Shown piece after piece: positions 33,522 through 42,909 of a stretch of DNA of 64,000 nt. The notes beneath the pieces are model-generated. The model had not been told where the DNA came from. It searched no databases and saw only the letters and a program-made list of their open reading frames with translations. Within the stretch, counting starts at the first letter, position 1, and the number at the start of each line of letters is the position of its first letter. Both the position numbers and the translations under genes were made by a program. The DNA is from SpSt-77 sp049972045 (GTDB taxonomy: Bacteria > Chloroflexota > Anaerolineae > B4-G1 > DUEL01), in NCBI GenBank assembly GCA_049972045.1, contig JBMFKS010000002.1, positions 1-64,000 on the forward strand. The letters are read 5' to 3'.

Positions 33522-33561
33522 CGTTGCGGCGGTGAAGCCGCCGCAACGAAAAACAATTTTT
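33522..33561 (+). terminator. Hairpin after copA
   Basis: CGTTGCGGCGG (33522-33532) pairs with CCGCCGCAACG (33538-33548), followed by AAAAACAATTTTT. Just beyond, a 17-bp direct repeat starting CGGATGGGCAATCC occurs at about 33569 and 33598. No gene is seen in 33514-33762. Confidence 0.6.
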
Positions 33562-33762
33562 GGGGGGCGGATGGGCAATCCGACCTACCCGGAAGCCGGA
33601 TGGGCAATCCGACCCGGGGAGGGTGGGCCATTACCGCCCTTAGCGGAGCGCGGGCGGGGAGCCAACATTGGCCTGGCGGCCCGCACTCCATTGGTAAGTG
33701 CGGAAGTTCCGTCCATCGTCAGCCACGAAGCGGGCGAGTTCTGTTCGTTGGTGATGGGAGAT

Positions 33763-34410
33763 ATGGAGGAGACGAGTGTCCCTATGCTGGTCGTCCTGGA
33801 AGGGGAGACGGTCGGGCAGCGGTGGCTGATCCAGGAAGACCAGGTGCTCATCGGCCGGGGTTCGGATTGCGACATCATCCTCCCGGAACGGCAGATTTCC
33901 CGCCATCACGCCCGTATTGAGCGGACGGCCGACGGTCGCTATCTCCTCTATGACCTGGGCAGCAAAAACGGCACCTGGGTGAACGGGGAGGAGGTGCGGG
34001 ATACCCCCCGTCTGCTGCAGGACGGGGATGAGATTCAGTTCGCCCTCTGCGTAAGGATGACCTTCGTCGGCTCGGACGCGACGCTCCCGCTGGGCGGGGA
34101 GGGGCCGGTGCGGGGGATTCGGGTGGACCGGGCCGGACGACGGGTGTTTGTCGGCGGGCGAGAACTCTCTCCGCCCCTCTCTCCGGCCCAGTACCGGTTG
34201 CTGACCACCCTCTTAGATGCTCAAGGGCAGGTCGTCTCCCGGGATGACATCGTCCGCGCCGTCTGGCCCGATGAAGACGTCCGGGGCATCTCCGAGCAGG
34301 CCATAGACGCCCTGGTCCGCCGGCTGCGGGAACGGCTGGCGGAACTGGACCCCCAGCACGAGTACATTGTCACCTTGCGCGGGCACGGATTCCGGTTGGA
34401 AAACCGGTAG
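33763..34410 (+). CDS. FHA domain protein with C-terminal OmpR-type DNA-binding domain
   Basis: 215 residues from the ATG at 33763; ATG 33784 is also possible. The FHA domain (about residues 15-90) shows the phosphothreonine-binding residues in LIGRGSDCDIILPERQISRHHARI and LGSKNGTWVNGE. The C-terminal winged helix (about 130-213) matches OmpR/PhoB-type regulators (LSPAQYRLLTTLL, VSRDDIVRAVWPD, DALVRRLRERL, TLRGHGFRLE). The pairing implies transcription control by a Ser/Thr kinase rather than by a histidine kinase (inference). No kinase gene is adjacent. Confidence 0.88.
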   Translation: MEETSVPMLVVLEGETVGQRWLIQEDQVLIGRGSDCDIILPERQISRHHARIERTADGRYLLYDLGSKNGTWVNGEEVRDTPRLLQDGDEIQFALCVRMTFVGSDATLPLGGEGPVRGIRVDRAGRRVFVGGRELSPPLSPAQYRLLTTLLDAQGQVVSRDDIVRAVWPDEDVRGISEQAIDALVRRLRERLAELDPQHEYIVTLRGHGFRLENR

Positions 34411-34452
34411 CGGACCGGACGACAGACCACTGACCACAGACGACGAGCGACT

Positions 34453-35076
34453 ATGCACCGCTGGATACCGGGGTTGATCACGCTGGGGGCTCTGCTGGGG
34501 CTGGTGGGCGCGGTGGCTCCCTGGATTCCCCACCGGGCCGCCGCGCTCCGGCTGACCGCGCTGGACCTGTTTGTCGTCGTCCGGCTGCTGCCGCCGGTGC
34601 GGGACGGGGTGGTTCCGATTGCCCGCGAGTTGTTCCTCCTTCCCCTCCTGGCCCCGGCGGTAGTGCTGGCGCTGGCCCCGACCTTCTACATCCGGCCGCC
34701 CGGACTTTTCCGCTCCGCAGGCCCGCTGGTCGGAGCCGCCCTGGCGCTGACCATGCTCCCGCCCTATCCGCCCATCCTCATCGCCTGGCGCGATCCCCTC
34801 TACCGTGGCCAACTGTTTCTGGTGCTGGCGGCCTTCGTTCTGGCGCTGGCGGCGCTCTGGGCGCGGCGCATGCCAGAGCCGGTACGGGGCGGGCTGGCTG
34901 CCGTTTTGGCTCTGGGAGGCTGGCTACTCCCGTTTCTGGCCTTCCTCCGGGTACAGCCTCTCTTCGCCGCACTCTATGGGGCCCCGGTGGGCATCGGCTC
35001 GGGGGTCATCTGGAGCGCGCTGGGGGCCGGATTGGTCATGGTGGCCGGTATAGGGGCGGCGCTCCCCAACCGCTGA
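34453..35076 (+). CDS. Multi-pass membrane protein of unknown function
   Basis: 207 residues with about six hydrophobic helices (for example ITLGALLGLVGAVAPWI at 8-24, LFLLPLLAPAVVLALAP at 61-77, and GVIWSALGAGLVMVAGIGAAL near the end). The loops are short and Arg/Pro-rich. I do not recognise the family. It follows the FHA regulator by 42 bp and may be co-transcribed with it. Confidence 0.6.
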   Translation: MHRWIPGLITLGALLGLVGAVAPWIPHRAAALRLTALDLFVVVRLLPPVRDGVVPIARELFLLPLLAPAVVLALAPTFYIRPPGLFRSAGPLVGAALALTMLPPYPPILIAWRDPLYRGQLFLVLAAFVLALAALWARRMPEPVRGGLAAVLALGGWLLPFLAFLRVQPLFAALYGAPVGIGSGVIWSALGAGLVMVAGIGAALPNR

Positions 35077-35091
35077 TTGCCAATCCCCCCT

Positions 35092-35120
35092 TTGACACCC
35101 CTCCCATCCGATGCTATAAT
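35092..35120 (+). promoter_or_regulatory. Promoter for the Lon-like protease
   Basis: Perfect TTGACA (35092-35097), 17 bp, perfect TATAAT (35115-35120). The strongest promoter sequence in the window. The leader to the ATG is about 85 nt. Confidence 0.9.
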
Positions 35121-35212
35121 CCCTATCAACCTTGCAATCTCGCAGTCGGGCCCTTTCTTCGCGCTCGCCGCATCCTCTGCGGTTCAGGTGAATCATCCGG
35201 GAGGTCCAGACC

Positions 35213-37603
35213 ATGCCCAACGAACTGCCGCCCGAACAACTCCGTCGTACCTGCGACCCGCAGCAGTTTTCCTTTGAGACCACCGCCGAACTCCCCCTGA
35301 TCCCGGACATCATTGGTCAACCCCGGGCCACCCGGGCCATTGAGTTCGGGCTGGATATGGAGGCGCCCGGCTACAACATCTTCGTCCTGGGGCCGGGGGG
35401 GACGGGCCGCACCACCACCATCCAGCGCTTCCTGGCCCAGCGGGCCGCCCAGGAGCCTACGCCCGACGACTGGATTTACGTCCACAACTTCTCCCAGCCC
35501 CGTAGCCCCCGGGCTATCCGTCTCCCCCCCGGCCTGGGTGCCCGTTTCCGGGACGACATGGCCGCGTTGGTGGCCCAACTCCGCCAGACCATCCCCCGGG
35601 CCTTTGAAAGCGAGACCTATCAGGAGGCCCGCCGTCAAATTGAACAGCGGTTCCAGGAAGCGCAGGAATCGCTTCTGAAGGAACTGGATGCCCAGGCCCG
35701 ACAGCGTTCCTTCGCGGTGGTGCGCGCCCCCTCCGGCCTGGCCATCGTCCCGCTCAAGGACGGCCGTCCCCTCCCCCAGGAGGCCTTCCAGGCCCTACCG
35801 GAAGAGGAACAGGGACGGTATGCCGCCCAGTACCGGGAACTGGAGCCCCTGGCGGAGGAGACGGTCCAACGATTGCGGGAGCAGGAACAGATTGCGCGAG
35901 AGGCTCTCCAGAAACTGGACCAGGAGGTGGCCGCCGCAACGGTGGGCCACGCGGTGGATGAACTGAAGGCCCGCTACGCCGAATACGAGGAGGTCGGTGA
36001 GTACCTGGAAGAAGTCCGCGCCGACATCATCCGGCGGGCGGAAGAATTCAAGCGGACGGAGCAATCCACCCCGGAGGCCCCCGGTGCGCCCCCCGCTCCG
36101 CCCTTCGGGCGGTACCTGGTCAACCTGCTGGTGGATAACAGCCAGCAACAGGGCGCGCCGGTGGTGGTGGAGACCAACCCGACCTATGCCAACCTGATCG
36201 GACGGACGGAGTACGAAATCCGCATGGGGGTCCCCGTCACCGATTTCACCCTTCTGCGCGCAGGGGCGCTGCACCGGGCCAACGGCGGCTACCTGGTCCT
36301 GCAGGCCCGGGACGTCCTGGCAGAGCCCCTGGCCTGGCAAGCGCTCAAGCGCGCCCTCTCCGAAGGCGTCATTCGCATAGAGGACCGCGCGGCCAGCCCG
36401 ATCTCCGTTGTCAGCCTGGACCCGGAGCCGATTCCGCTGGACGTGAAGGTCATCCTCATGGGCAGCCCGTACCTCTACTATCTCCTCTATGCCCTGGACG
36501 AGGAGTTCCGGGAACTCTTCAAGGTCAAGGCCGACTTCTCCACCGAAATGGACCGGACACCGGAGAATGAGCACCTCTACGCCCTCTTCATCCGGGCCCG
36601 CTGTGAGGAGGAGGGACTGCGCCCCTTTGACCGAACCGGGGTGGCGCGGGTGGTGGAATACGGCTCCCGGCTGGCCGAGGACCAGAACCGCCTCTCCATC
36701 CGCTTCGGCGAGGTGACCGACCTCCTGCGGGAGGCTCACTACTGGGCCGGCAAGGCCGGACGGAACCGGGTGACGGGCGAGGATGTGGAGCGGGCCGTCG
36801 CCGAGCGCACCTACCGGGCCAACCGGGTGGAGGAGGAACTCCGCCGCGTCATCACCGAGGGCACCCTGTGGATCCAGACCGAAGGGGCCGTGGTGGGACA
36901 GGTCAACGGGCTGAGCATCCACATGGTCGGCGATCACATGTTTGGCCGGCCCACCCGCATCACCGCCCGCGCCTACGTGGGCCGCAGCGGCGTGGTGGAC
37001 ATCCAGCGGGAGGTCAAACTGAGCGGCCCCACCCACGGCAAGGGGGTGCTCACTCTGGCGGCCTACCTGGGCGGCCAGTACGCCACCGACCAGCCCCTCA
37101 CCCTCTCCGCCAGCCTCAGTTTTGAGCAGACCTACGACGAGGTCCACGGCGACAGCGCTTCCCTGGCCGAACTCTACGCCCTGCTCTCCGTCCTGGCGGA
37201 CGCTCCCCTGCGCCAGGGCATCGCGGTCACCGGCTCGGTGGACCAGCAGGGGCGGGTCCAGCCCGTCGGCGGCGTGACCCACAAGGTGGAGGGCTTCTTC
37301 CGGGTCTGCAAGGAGCGGGGGCTGACGGGGGACCAGGGTGTCATCATCCCGGCGGCCAACGTCCGCAACCTGATGCTGGACCCCGAGGTCGTCCAGGCGG
37401 TAGCGGAGGGGAAGTTCCACATCTACCCGGTGGCGACCGTGGATGAGGGAATTGAACTCCTGACGGGCATCCCGGCGGGCGCGCGGGACGAGAAGGGAGA
37501 GTTCCCGGAGGGGACGCTGCACGCGCGGGTGCTGGCCCGGCTGAAAGAGTTAGCGGCGCGGCTGGAGAAGGGCGGAGAGGAGAAATCCCAGCAGAAGGCA
37601 TAA
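35213..37603 (+). CDS. Lon-like ATP-dependent protease (AAA+/Lon, LonB/LonC type)
   Basis: 796 residues. The N-terminal AAA-like region has IGQPRATRAIEFGLDM and Walker A-like GPGGTGRTTT (Arg where Lys is usual, as in several members of this family). A long helical insert occupies about residues 130-290. Further AAA elements include GGYLVLQARDVL and VKVILMGSPYLYYLL. The C-terminal protease domain carries the catalytic dyad: Ser648 in VHGDSASLAE and Lys691 in GGVTHKVEGFF. No N-terminal LAN domain of classic Lon is present. The ATG follows GGGAGGT and a consensus promoter. It degrades damaged or regulatory proteins in the cytosol. Confidence 0.92.
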   Translation: MPNELPPEQLRRTCDPQQFSFETTAELPLIPDIIGQPRATRAIEFGLDMEAPGYNIFVLGPGGTGRTTTIQRFLAQRAAQEPTPDDWIYVHNFSQPRSPRAIRLPPGLGARFRDDMAALVAQLRQTIPRAFESETYQEARRQIEQRFQEAQESLLKELDAQARQRSFAVVRAPSGLAIVPLKDGRPLPQEAFQALPEEEQGRYAAQYRELEPLAEETVQRLREQEQIAREALQKLDQEVAAATVGHAVDELKARYAEYEEVGEYLEEVRADIIRRAEEFKRTEQSTPEAPGAPPAPPFGRYLVNLLVDNSQQQGAPVVVETNPTYANLIGRTEYEIRMGVPVTDFTLLRAGALHRANGGYLVLQARDVLAEPLAWQALKRALSEGVIRIEDRAASPISVVSLDPEPIPLDVKVILMGSPYLYYLLYALDEEFRELFKVKADFSTEMDRTPENEHLYALFIRARCEEEGLRPFDRTGVARVVEYGSRLAEDQNRLSIRFGEVTDLLREAHYWAGKAGRNRVTGEDVERAVAERTYRANRVEEELRRVITEGTLWIQTEGAVVGQVNGLSIHMVGDHMFGRPTRITARAYVGRSGVVDIQREVKLSGPTHGKGVLTLAAYLGGQYATDQPLTLSASLSFEQTYDEVHGDSASLAELYALLSVLADAPLRQGIAVTGSVDQQGRVQPVGGVTHKVEGFFRVCKERGLTGDQGVIIPAANVRNLMLDPEVVQAVAEGKFHIYPVATVDEGIELLTGIPAGARDEKGEFPEGTLHARVLARLKELAARLEKGGEEKSQQKA

Positions 37604-37704
37604 GGACCTTCGGCCCGAGGGCCTCGGCCCGAGGGCTTCGGGTCGTGACCCTCGCGGTGCCCTTCCCACCCGGTGGTCCGCCTATTTCCCTGCAGGAGGC
37701 AAAC

Positions 37705-39039
37705 ATGCTGATCACTCATGCCCGTCTGGCCACCCTGGGGGATGCCCCCCAACTGATCGAAGACGGCGCCCTGCGGATAGAGGGCGAGATCATCACCGAC
37801 ATCGGCACCACCGTTGACCTGACCCAGCGCTACCCCGAAGAGGAGCGCTGGGACGCCGACGGTCAACTGGTGATGCCTGCCGCCATCTGCGGGCACACCC
37901 ACTTCTACGGCGCCTTCGCCCGGGGCATGGCCATTCCGGGCGAGCCGCCGGCCAACTTCCCCCAGATTCTGGAGTCCCTGTGGTGGCGGCTGGATAAGGC
38001 CCTCACCCTGGAGGACGTCCGCTATTCCGCCCTGGTCTGTCTGATAGACGCCATCCGGCACGGCACCACCACCCTCATAGACCATCATGCCAGCCCCAAC
38101 GCCATTGAGGGGAGCCTGGACGCCATTGCGGAGGCGGTGGAGGAGGCCGGCCTGCGGGCCTCTCTTTGCTACGAGGTCACCGACCGCGATGGCCCGGAGC
38201 GCGCACGGGCCGGCATAGAAGAGAACCTCCGCTTCGCTCGTTCGCTGACGCCGGACCGACGGCGGCGCCTGGCCGCCTCTTTCGGCCTGCACGCATCCCT
38301 CACGCTCTCCGACGAGACGCTGGCCGATTGCGTCGCCGCCGCGCGGGACCTGGGCCTGGGCTTCCACGTCCACGTGGCCGAGGATGCCGCCGACCAGGAG
38401 GACAGTCTCCGCAAGAGCGGCAGGCGGGTCGTCCACCGCCTGGGGGACGCCGGGGTCCTGGGCCCGCAGACGATTGCCGTCCACTGCGTCCATGTGGATT
38501 GGGGCGAAATCGTCCGCCTGGCAGAAACCGGCACCTGGGTCACCCACCAGCCCCGGTCCAACATGAACAATGGCGTCGGTGTGGCGCCGGTGGAAGAGAT
38601 GCTGAAGGCAGGGGTGCGGGTGGCCCTGGGCAACGACGGCTTCTCCAACAACATGTTCGCCGAGATGAAGGCAGCCTACCTGGTGCACAAACTGGCCCGT
38701 CGGGACCCCCGGGCTATGCCCGGCGACGGGGTGATGCGGCTGGCCTACGAGAACAACGCCGCCCTGGCCCGCGTCTTCTGGCCCGACCTGCGCCTGGGAG
38801 AACTGGCCCCCGGCGCGGCGGCGGACCTGGTCTTTCTGGATTACCACCCCACCACGCCGCTGACGGCGGGAAACCTGCCCTGGCACATCCTCTTCGGTGT
38901 GGAGGCGTCTATGGTGACGGCCACCCTCTGCGCGGGGCGGGTGCTGATGCGGGACCGGAAGTTGCTGACGCTGGACGAGGAGGCCATCACCGCGCGCTCC
39001 CGCGAACGGGCCGCACGGGTCTGGGGGCGGGTGGGGTAG
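37705..39039 (+). CDS. ssnA: SsnA-like amidohydrolase
   Basis: 444 residues from the ATG at 37705 (GCAGGAGG upstream). Amidohydrolase-superfamily metal ligands: HTHFYGAFARG (HxH), HVHVAED, CVHVDW, and GNDGFSNN (Asp). LWWRLDKAL, LIDHHASPNAIEGSL and LCYEVTDRDG closely recall Escherichia coli SsnA, a putative aminohydrolase encoded with selenium-dependent molybdenum hydroxylases (from memory). The upstream gap 37604-37704 has a CCCGAGGG-type repeat. The substrate is not known; guanine- or chlorohydrolase-type deamination is possible. Confidence 0.85.
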   Translation: MLITHARLATLGDAPQLIEDGALRIEGEIITDIGTTVDLTQRYPEEERWDADGQLVMPAAICGHTHFYGAFARGMAIPGEPPANFPQILESLWWRLDKALTLEDVRYSALVCLIDAIRHGTTTLIDHHASPNAIEGSLDAIAEAVEEAGLRASLCYEVTDRDGPERARAGIEENLRFARSLTPDRRRRLAASFGLHASLTLSDETLADCVAAARDLGLGFHVHVAEDAADQEDSLRKSGRRVVHRLGDAGVLGPQTIAVHCVHVDWGEIVRLAETGTWVTHQPRSNMNNGVGVAPVEEMLKAGVRVALGNDGFSNNMFAEMKAAYLVHKLARRDPRAMPGDGVMRLAYENNAALARVFWPDLRLGELAPGAAADLVFLDYHPTTPLTAGNLPWHILFGVEASMVTATLCAGRVLMRDRKLLTLDEEAITARSRERAARVWGRVG

Positions 39040-39404
39040 TGCAAAAGACCCCCGGGTGCAAACGTAGACGCTGCAACACGACAAAGGCGAGGAGGACCAG
39101 AGCCCCATGGCGAACCGTCGCCTGGTCCACCCGGCACGGGCACGCCCCCAGGCCGTTTAACTGTTTGGCGTCCCGAAAGAGCGTCGCCCCTGACCAGCGC
39201 GTCCGCTTCCGCCGGACAAGGGTGGTCAAATCGGTGCCCGGTCATTCGTTGTCAGCACCTCCTCCTCTGGTGCGTCGGACCTGGGCTCCCAAAGCGGACT
39301 TGCCGGGAGATGCCCTGCGGGACGTCCTGTCGGAGATACGAGCCAGAATTGCCGGAACGGCTCGCAGGGAAGTTACCCGATCCCGATTGATCAGGAGGTC
39401 CATC
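39040..39404. other. Intergenic gap before the SCP2-like gene
   Basis: 365 bp without a supported gene. The frame of the downstream gene is open through it but lacks family similarity, and the good ribosome binding site lies at 39393. I see small self-complementary words (GGCGAACCGTCGCC; GTCCGC...GCCGGAC) but no known riboswitch core. Confidence 0.4.
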
Positions 39405-39836
39405 ATGAAACTCGCATCCTTGGAATACCTGGAAGAGGTCCGACGGCGCTCCAACGCTGACCCCCAGTACCTGGAACTGGCAAAGGGCCACAACGCGTCC
39501 TACACAATGGTCCTGGAAGCCGAACCCTCAAAGGGCGTCACCGAGACGGTCGTCATCGGCTTCACCAACGTGGACGGGAAAATCGGCGAGGTCTGGGTCG
39601 GCAAGCGGCCCACCGACTTCACCCTCAGCGCCCCCTACGGCGTCTGGGTGGACATCCTGCGGGGGAAACTGGGCGCCACCCAGGCCATCGCCTCCCGCAA
39701 ACTGAAGACCCAGGGGCCGTTCCTGCAACTCCTGCAGGGTGCCAACCGCATCCTCCGCTGGGTGGAGATTCTGCGCACCATCCCCACCGAGTTTGAGGGA
39801 GACTACGCCCAGTATAACCTGCCGGGGAGGCCGTAA
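39405..39836 (+). CDS. SCP2-like sterol-binding domain protein (tentative)
   Basis: 143 residues from the ATG at 39405 behind CAGGAGG. The protein alternates beta and helix (YTMVLEAEPSKGVTETVVIGFTNVDGKIGEVWVGKR, then TDFTLSAPYGVWVDILRGKL and a helical end FLQLLQGANRILRWVEILRTIPTEF), which resembles SCP2 sterol-carrier domains that bind hydrophobic ligands. No signal peptide. No fatty-acid or CoA gene is adjacent. The assignment is by overall pattern only. Confidence 0.55.
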   Translation: MKLASLEYLEEVRRRSNADPQYLELAKGHNASYTMVLEAEPSKGVTETVVIGFTNVDGKIGEVWVGKRPTDFTLSAPYGVWVDILRGKLGATQAIASRKLKTQGPFLQLLQGANRILRWVEILRTIPTEFEGDYAQYNLPGRP

Positions 39837-39857
39837 CCTTCTCCGGGGAGGTCGGAG

Positions 39858-40238
39858 ATGTCCGATTGGCTGCGCCATTTTAAATGGACTGCTCTGCTGA
39901 TCTGGCTGGCTCTCCTGGGCGCGATGCTCTTCACCTCCTATGTGGCTCTCTCCGCTGCCACGGCCAGCGGACTGCTCTCTTCGTTCTTCGTATCTCTTTT
40001 CCGGTTTGAAACCCTGAGCCAGCCCGGCGAGGAGCAGAACGAGGAGAGCACCCTCTTCTCGGATTGGTTGATTTTTCGGCCCCGAGCCGATGAATCGGCC
40101 GCGGAGGAGCCGGACCTGGACGAAGCCGAACAGACGCTGGTCAGCGCTGTCTTGCGGTACCTCGCCTTTGCCTGGATCGTGATCCTGATTTCGCCGCCTG
40201 TGGTGATGCTGGTCAACATACTGCTGGCGAACGGGTAG
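39858..40238 (+). CDS. Small two-helix membrane protein
   Basis: 126 residues with helices at about 10-33 (ALLIWLALLGAMLFTSYVAL) and 99-122 (YLAFAWIVILISPPVVMLVNIL) and an acidic loop between (ESAAEEPDLDEAEQ). No family is recognised. The ATG follows GGGGAGG. It lies 21 bp after the preceding gene and 43 bp before the large barrel protein. Confidence 0.6.
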   Translation: MSDWLRHFKWTALLIWLALLGAMLFTSYVALSAATASGLLSSFFVSLFRFETLSQPGEEQNEESTLFSDWLIFRPRADESAAEEPDLDEAEQTLVSAVLRYLAFAWIVILISPPVVMLVNILLANG

Positions 40239-40281
40239 AATTTTACAGGTACGTCGCACCTTGCCTGGAAAAGGAGGCCCC

Positions 40282-42909
40282 ATGAGCAGTTCATCTCCTC
40301 TGCGCGGCAAGGGCATCTGGGCCTGGGCCCGGTCCGGCGACGAACTGGGCCGGGCCATCCAGATCGCTCATCAGACCGGCGGAACCCATATCCTCTACAA
40401 GGTCGGGCAGGCGGGGACGTACTACGACGACTCCGCCCCGGCGGCCCGCCGCATCGCCGAGGCCGGTTTCGTCCCCTTTGCCTGGACCTGGCTCACCCTG
40501 GATAACCCCGAAAGGGAGGCTCAGGTCGTCATCCAGGCTTTCCAGGACGGCTATCAGGGCTTTGTCTTTGATATGGAAGCCCCCTGCCGCCGGAAATGGG
40601 AGGCCGCGCGGCGACTGGTCCGCACCCTCAAAAGCGCGCCGGTCAACCCTGAGGCCCTTTACCTCTCCTCCTTCCCCAACATCTCCGCCCACACCGACCT
40701 TCCCTACCCGGAGATGCTGGAAATCTGCCGGGGCGGATTGATGCCTATGGCCTACGGCTCCTTCTTCGCCCCGGGCAATCCTACCCCCTGGGACGTCCAG
40801 GCCCGCCGGGTGATAGACGAATGGACCTACGGCGACTACGAGAGATGGTGCCTCCAGTGGGGCTTCCGCCCGCCCCTCTACCCCATCCTGGGCCCCTATC
40901 ATGATGAGTACGGCCGCGCGCCGATGTCGCCGGAGGAGTTCCGGGTCTGGCTGGACCGGCTGGCCGCCTACGGACCGACCTTTGTCAGTTTCTTCACCAC
41001 CCGCGCTATCCCCGACGCGCTGGTCCCGCTGATCCGGGACTTCGCCCCGGTGGAGGCGCCGGCGGAGATGCCCATCCCCGCTGCCGTCTGGGTGGCCCCC
41101 CTGGAGGGGGCGGTCCTCTACGCCGCGCCGGATTTTTCTGCCCAGCGGACGCGCGCGCTGGTCTACCGGGGCACCGCTGAGGGGAGGGCGTGGCGCCGCG
41201 GGAGCGACGGCCGCCGCTGGCTCCAGGTCCGCACCGCCGACGGCGCGCTGGGCTGGCTCCCCGAACAGCGGGCCGACGGCTCCGCCGCCTTCGCGCTCAC
41301 CGACCCCGGCGCACCCCCCACGCTTCCCGCCCCGCCCCCCGCTCCGCCCGGCCACCTGACCCACGTGTGGACCACCCAGGAGGTCAACTTCCGCAGCCAG
41401 CCCGCCGTGCGTCCGGATACCCTCCTCGGGCGGCTCTACCCCGGCGCTCGCCTGAAGGTCATAGAAGACCCCGCGCTGGCCCGACAGAAACTGGGCACTT
41501 ACCAGTGGCTCAACGTCCAGTTGGAGCCCGAGGGACCGGAAGGGTGGATCGCTGCCTGGTACGTCACGGACCACCCGCCGGTGGCGGAGGCCCCTCCTCT
41601 GCCCACTCTCCTGCGCGTCCAGAGCCCCCAGGTGGGCTATCTGAACATTCGCCAGGGGCCAGGGACGGATACTCCCATCGTCTGGCGTGTCCCCGACGGG
41701 ACGATTCTGGAGATTCGGGAGAACCCGCAGGAAGCCGCCGCGAAGGTCGGGCAGGAGGGGCAGTGGATCCGGGTGCGCACGCCCAGCCTGCACGAGGGCT
41801 ATGCTGCCGCCTGGTACCTGGCCGCCGACGTCCCTCCGGATAACCGCCGTCCGGTAGAGGATGCCCCTCTCCCCTTCGGGGAGTGCGCCTGGATTTTCGG
41901 CATCCACGGCGCCGGCGCCGCCGAAACGGAGGACTTCCGCCACCTGTTCCAGGGGACTGGCCGACGGGGCTGGGTGCTCTTCACCGAATCCATCGGCCGC
42001 CATCCGGACAACCTGCCGCCCAACGAGGCGTTGCGGCAGAAACTCTGGGACTGGGCCCGCAGCGGCTTCGGCGTGATCATCCGCCTCAACTACGGCTACG
42101 AACCGGCGGGGACTCTGCCCGAATCCCCGTACTACGGCGACTTCGCGGCCACCTGCCGGCGCTGGGTGGAACTCTACCTGAAGCGTCCGGAGGTCCCCCC
42201 GTCTCACTACACCTGGATCATCACCATCGGGAACGAGCAGAACAATGTCCGGGAGCACCCCGGCGGGCTGGCGGACCCCCGGGAGCACATCACGCCCCAA
42301 CTCTACGCCCGCGCCTTCAACCTCGTCTACCGGGCCATCAAGGAAGTCCTGCCCAACGCGACGGTGATACCAGGGGCCGTGGACCCCTACAACACCACCC
42401 CCTGGGTTCGGCTGGGCGGCATCCGCTACCGCCCGTTGACGTACTTCAAGGAGATGCTGGACGGGATCGTTGCGCTGGACGGCTTCGCGCTCCACACCTA
42501 CACCCATGGCCCGGTGGTGGATTACATCACCCACCTGCGGCCCTTCACCGACTGGCCCCTGGTCCCCGGCACGGAGCACGAGCACTACTACGACTTCCAG
42601 GCCTACCGCCCGTTTATTGAGGCCATCCCCGCCAAGTGGCGGGATAAACCTGTCTACATCACCGAGACCAACCACTGGACGGTGAATCCGGACGGGACAG
42701 GGCCCAACGGCTGGATCAACCGCAACATCGGCTGGGTGCAGGCCGCCTACGCGGAGATTCATCGCTGGAACAGCACTCCCCACGCCCAGCAGATTCACTG
42801 TCTGCTCCTCTACCGCTGGCAGGGGGACGAGTGGGAGATTCGGACGAAGGACCAGATTCAGGAGGACTTCCGCCAGGCGCTGCGGAACGATTACCGGTGG
42901 CGGAAATGA
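40282..42909 (+). CDS. Large multidomain protein: barrel, three SH3-like domains, glycoside-hydrolase-like barrel
   Basis: 875 residues from the ATG at 40282 (AAAAGGAGG). Residues 1-265 are a barrel-like domain paralogous to the protein at 24286. Three bacterial SH3-like modules follow (about 275-340, 360-435, 445-520), with motifs such as VNFRSQPAVRPD and YLNIRQGPGTDTPIVW. Residues 530-875 look like a clan GH-A glycoside hydrolase: ITIGNEQNN could hold the acid/base Glu and VYITETNHW the nucleophile Glu, eight strands apart. No signal peptide or anchor is visible, although SH3b/GH proteins are usually extracellular. Substrate unknown; wall or exopolysaccharide is a guess. Confidence 0.7.
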   Translation: MSSSSPLRGKGIWAWARSGDELGRAIQIAHQTGGTHILYKVGQAGTYYDDSAPAARRIAEAGFVPFAWTWLTLDNPEREAQVVIQAFQDGYQGFVFDMEAPCRRKWEAARRLVRTLKSAPVNPEALYLSSFPNISAHTDLPYPEMLEICRGGLMPMAYGSFFAPGNPTPWDVQARRVIDEWTYGDYERWCLQWGFRPPLYPILGPYHDEYGRAPMSPEEFRVWLDRLAAYGPTFVSFFTTRAIPDALVPLIRDFAPVEAPAEMPIPAAVWVAPLEGAVLYAAPDFSAQRTRALVYRGTAEGRAWRRGSDGRRWLQVRTADGALGWLPEQRADGSAAFALTDPGAPPTLPAPPPAPPGHLTHVWTTQEVNFRSQPAVRPDTLLGRLYPGARLKVIEDPALARQKLGTYQWLNVQLEPEGPEGWIAAWYVTDHPPVAEAPPLPTLLRVQSPQVGYLNIRQGPGTDTPIVWRVPDGTILEIRENPQEAAAKVGQEGQWIRVRTPSLHEGYAAAWYLAADVPPDNRRPVEDAPLPFGECAWIFGIHGAGAAETEDFRHLFQGTGRRGWVLFTESIGRHPDNLPPNEALRQKLWDWARSGFGVIIRLNYGYEPAGTLPESPYYGDFAATCRRWVELYLKRPEVPPSHYTWIITIGNEQNNVREHPGGLADPREHITPQLYARAFNLVYRAIKEVLPNATVIPGAVDPYNTTPWVRLGGIRYRPLTYFKEMLDGIVALDGFALHTYTHGPVVDYITHLRPFTDWPLVPGTEHEHYYDFQAYRPFIEAIPAKWRDKPVYITETNHWTVNPDGTGPNGWINRNIGWVQAAYAEIHRWNSTPHAQQIHCLLLYRWQGDEWEIRTKDQIQEDFRQALRNDYRWRK

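Noticed and set aside
39040..39404. Cobalamin or other known riboswitch
   Set aside because: No conserved core sequence is visible; only short self-complementary words.
38166..39836. ORF joining the ssnA 3' region and the SCP2-like gene
   Set aside because: The first part is a shadow of ssnA in another frame; the real start with a good ribosome binding site is at 39405.
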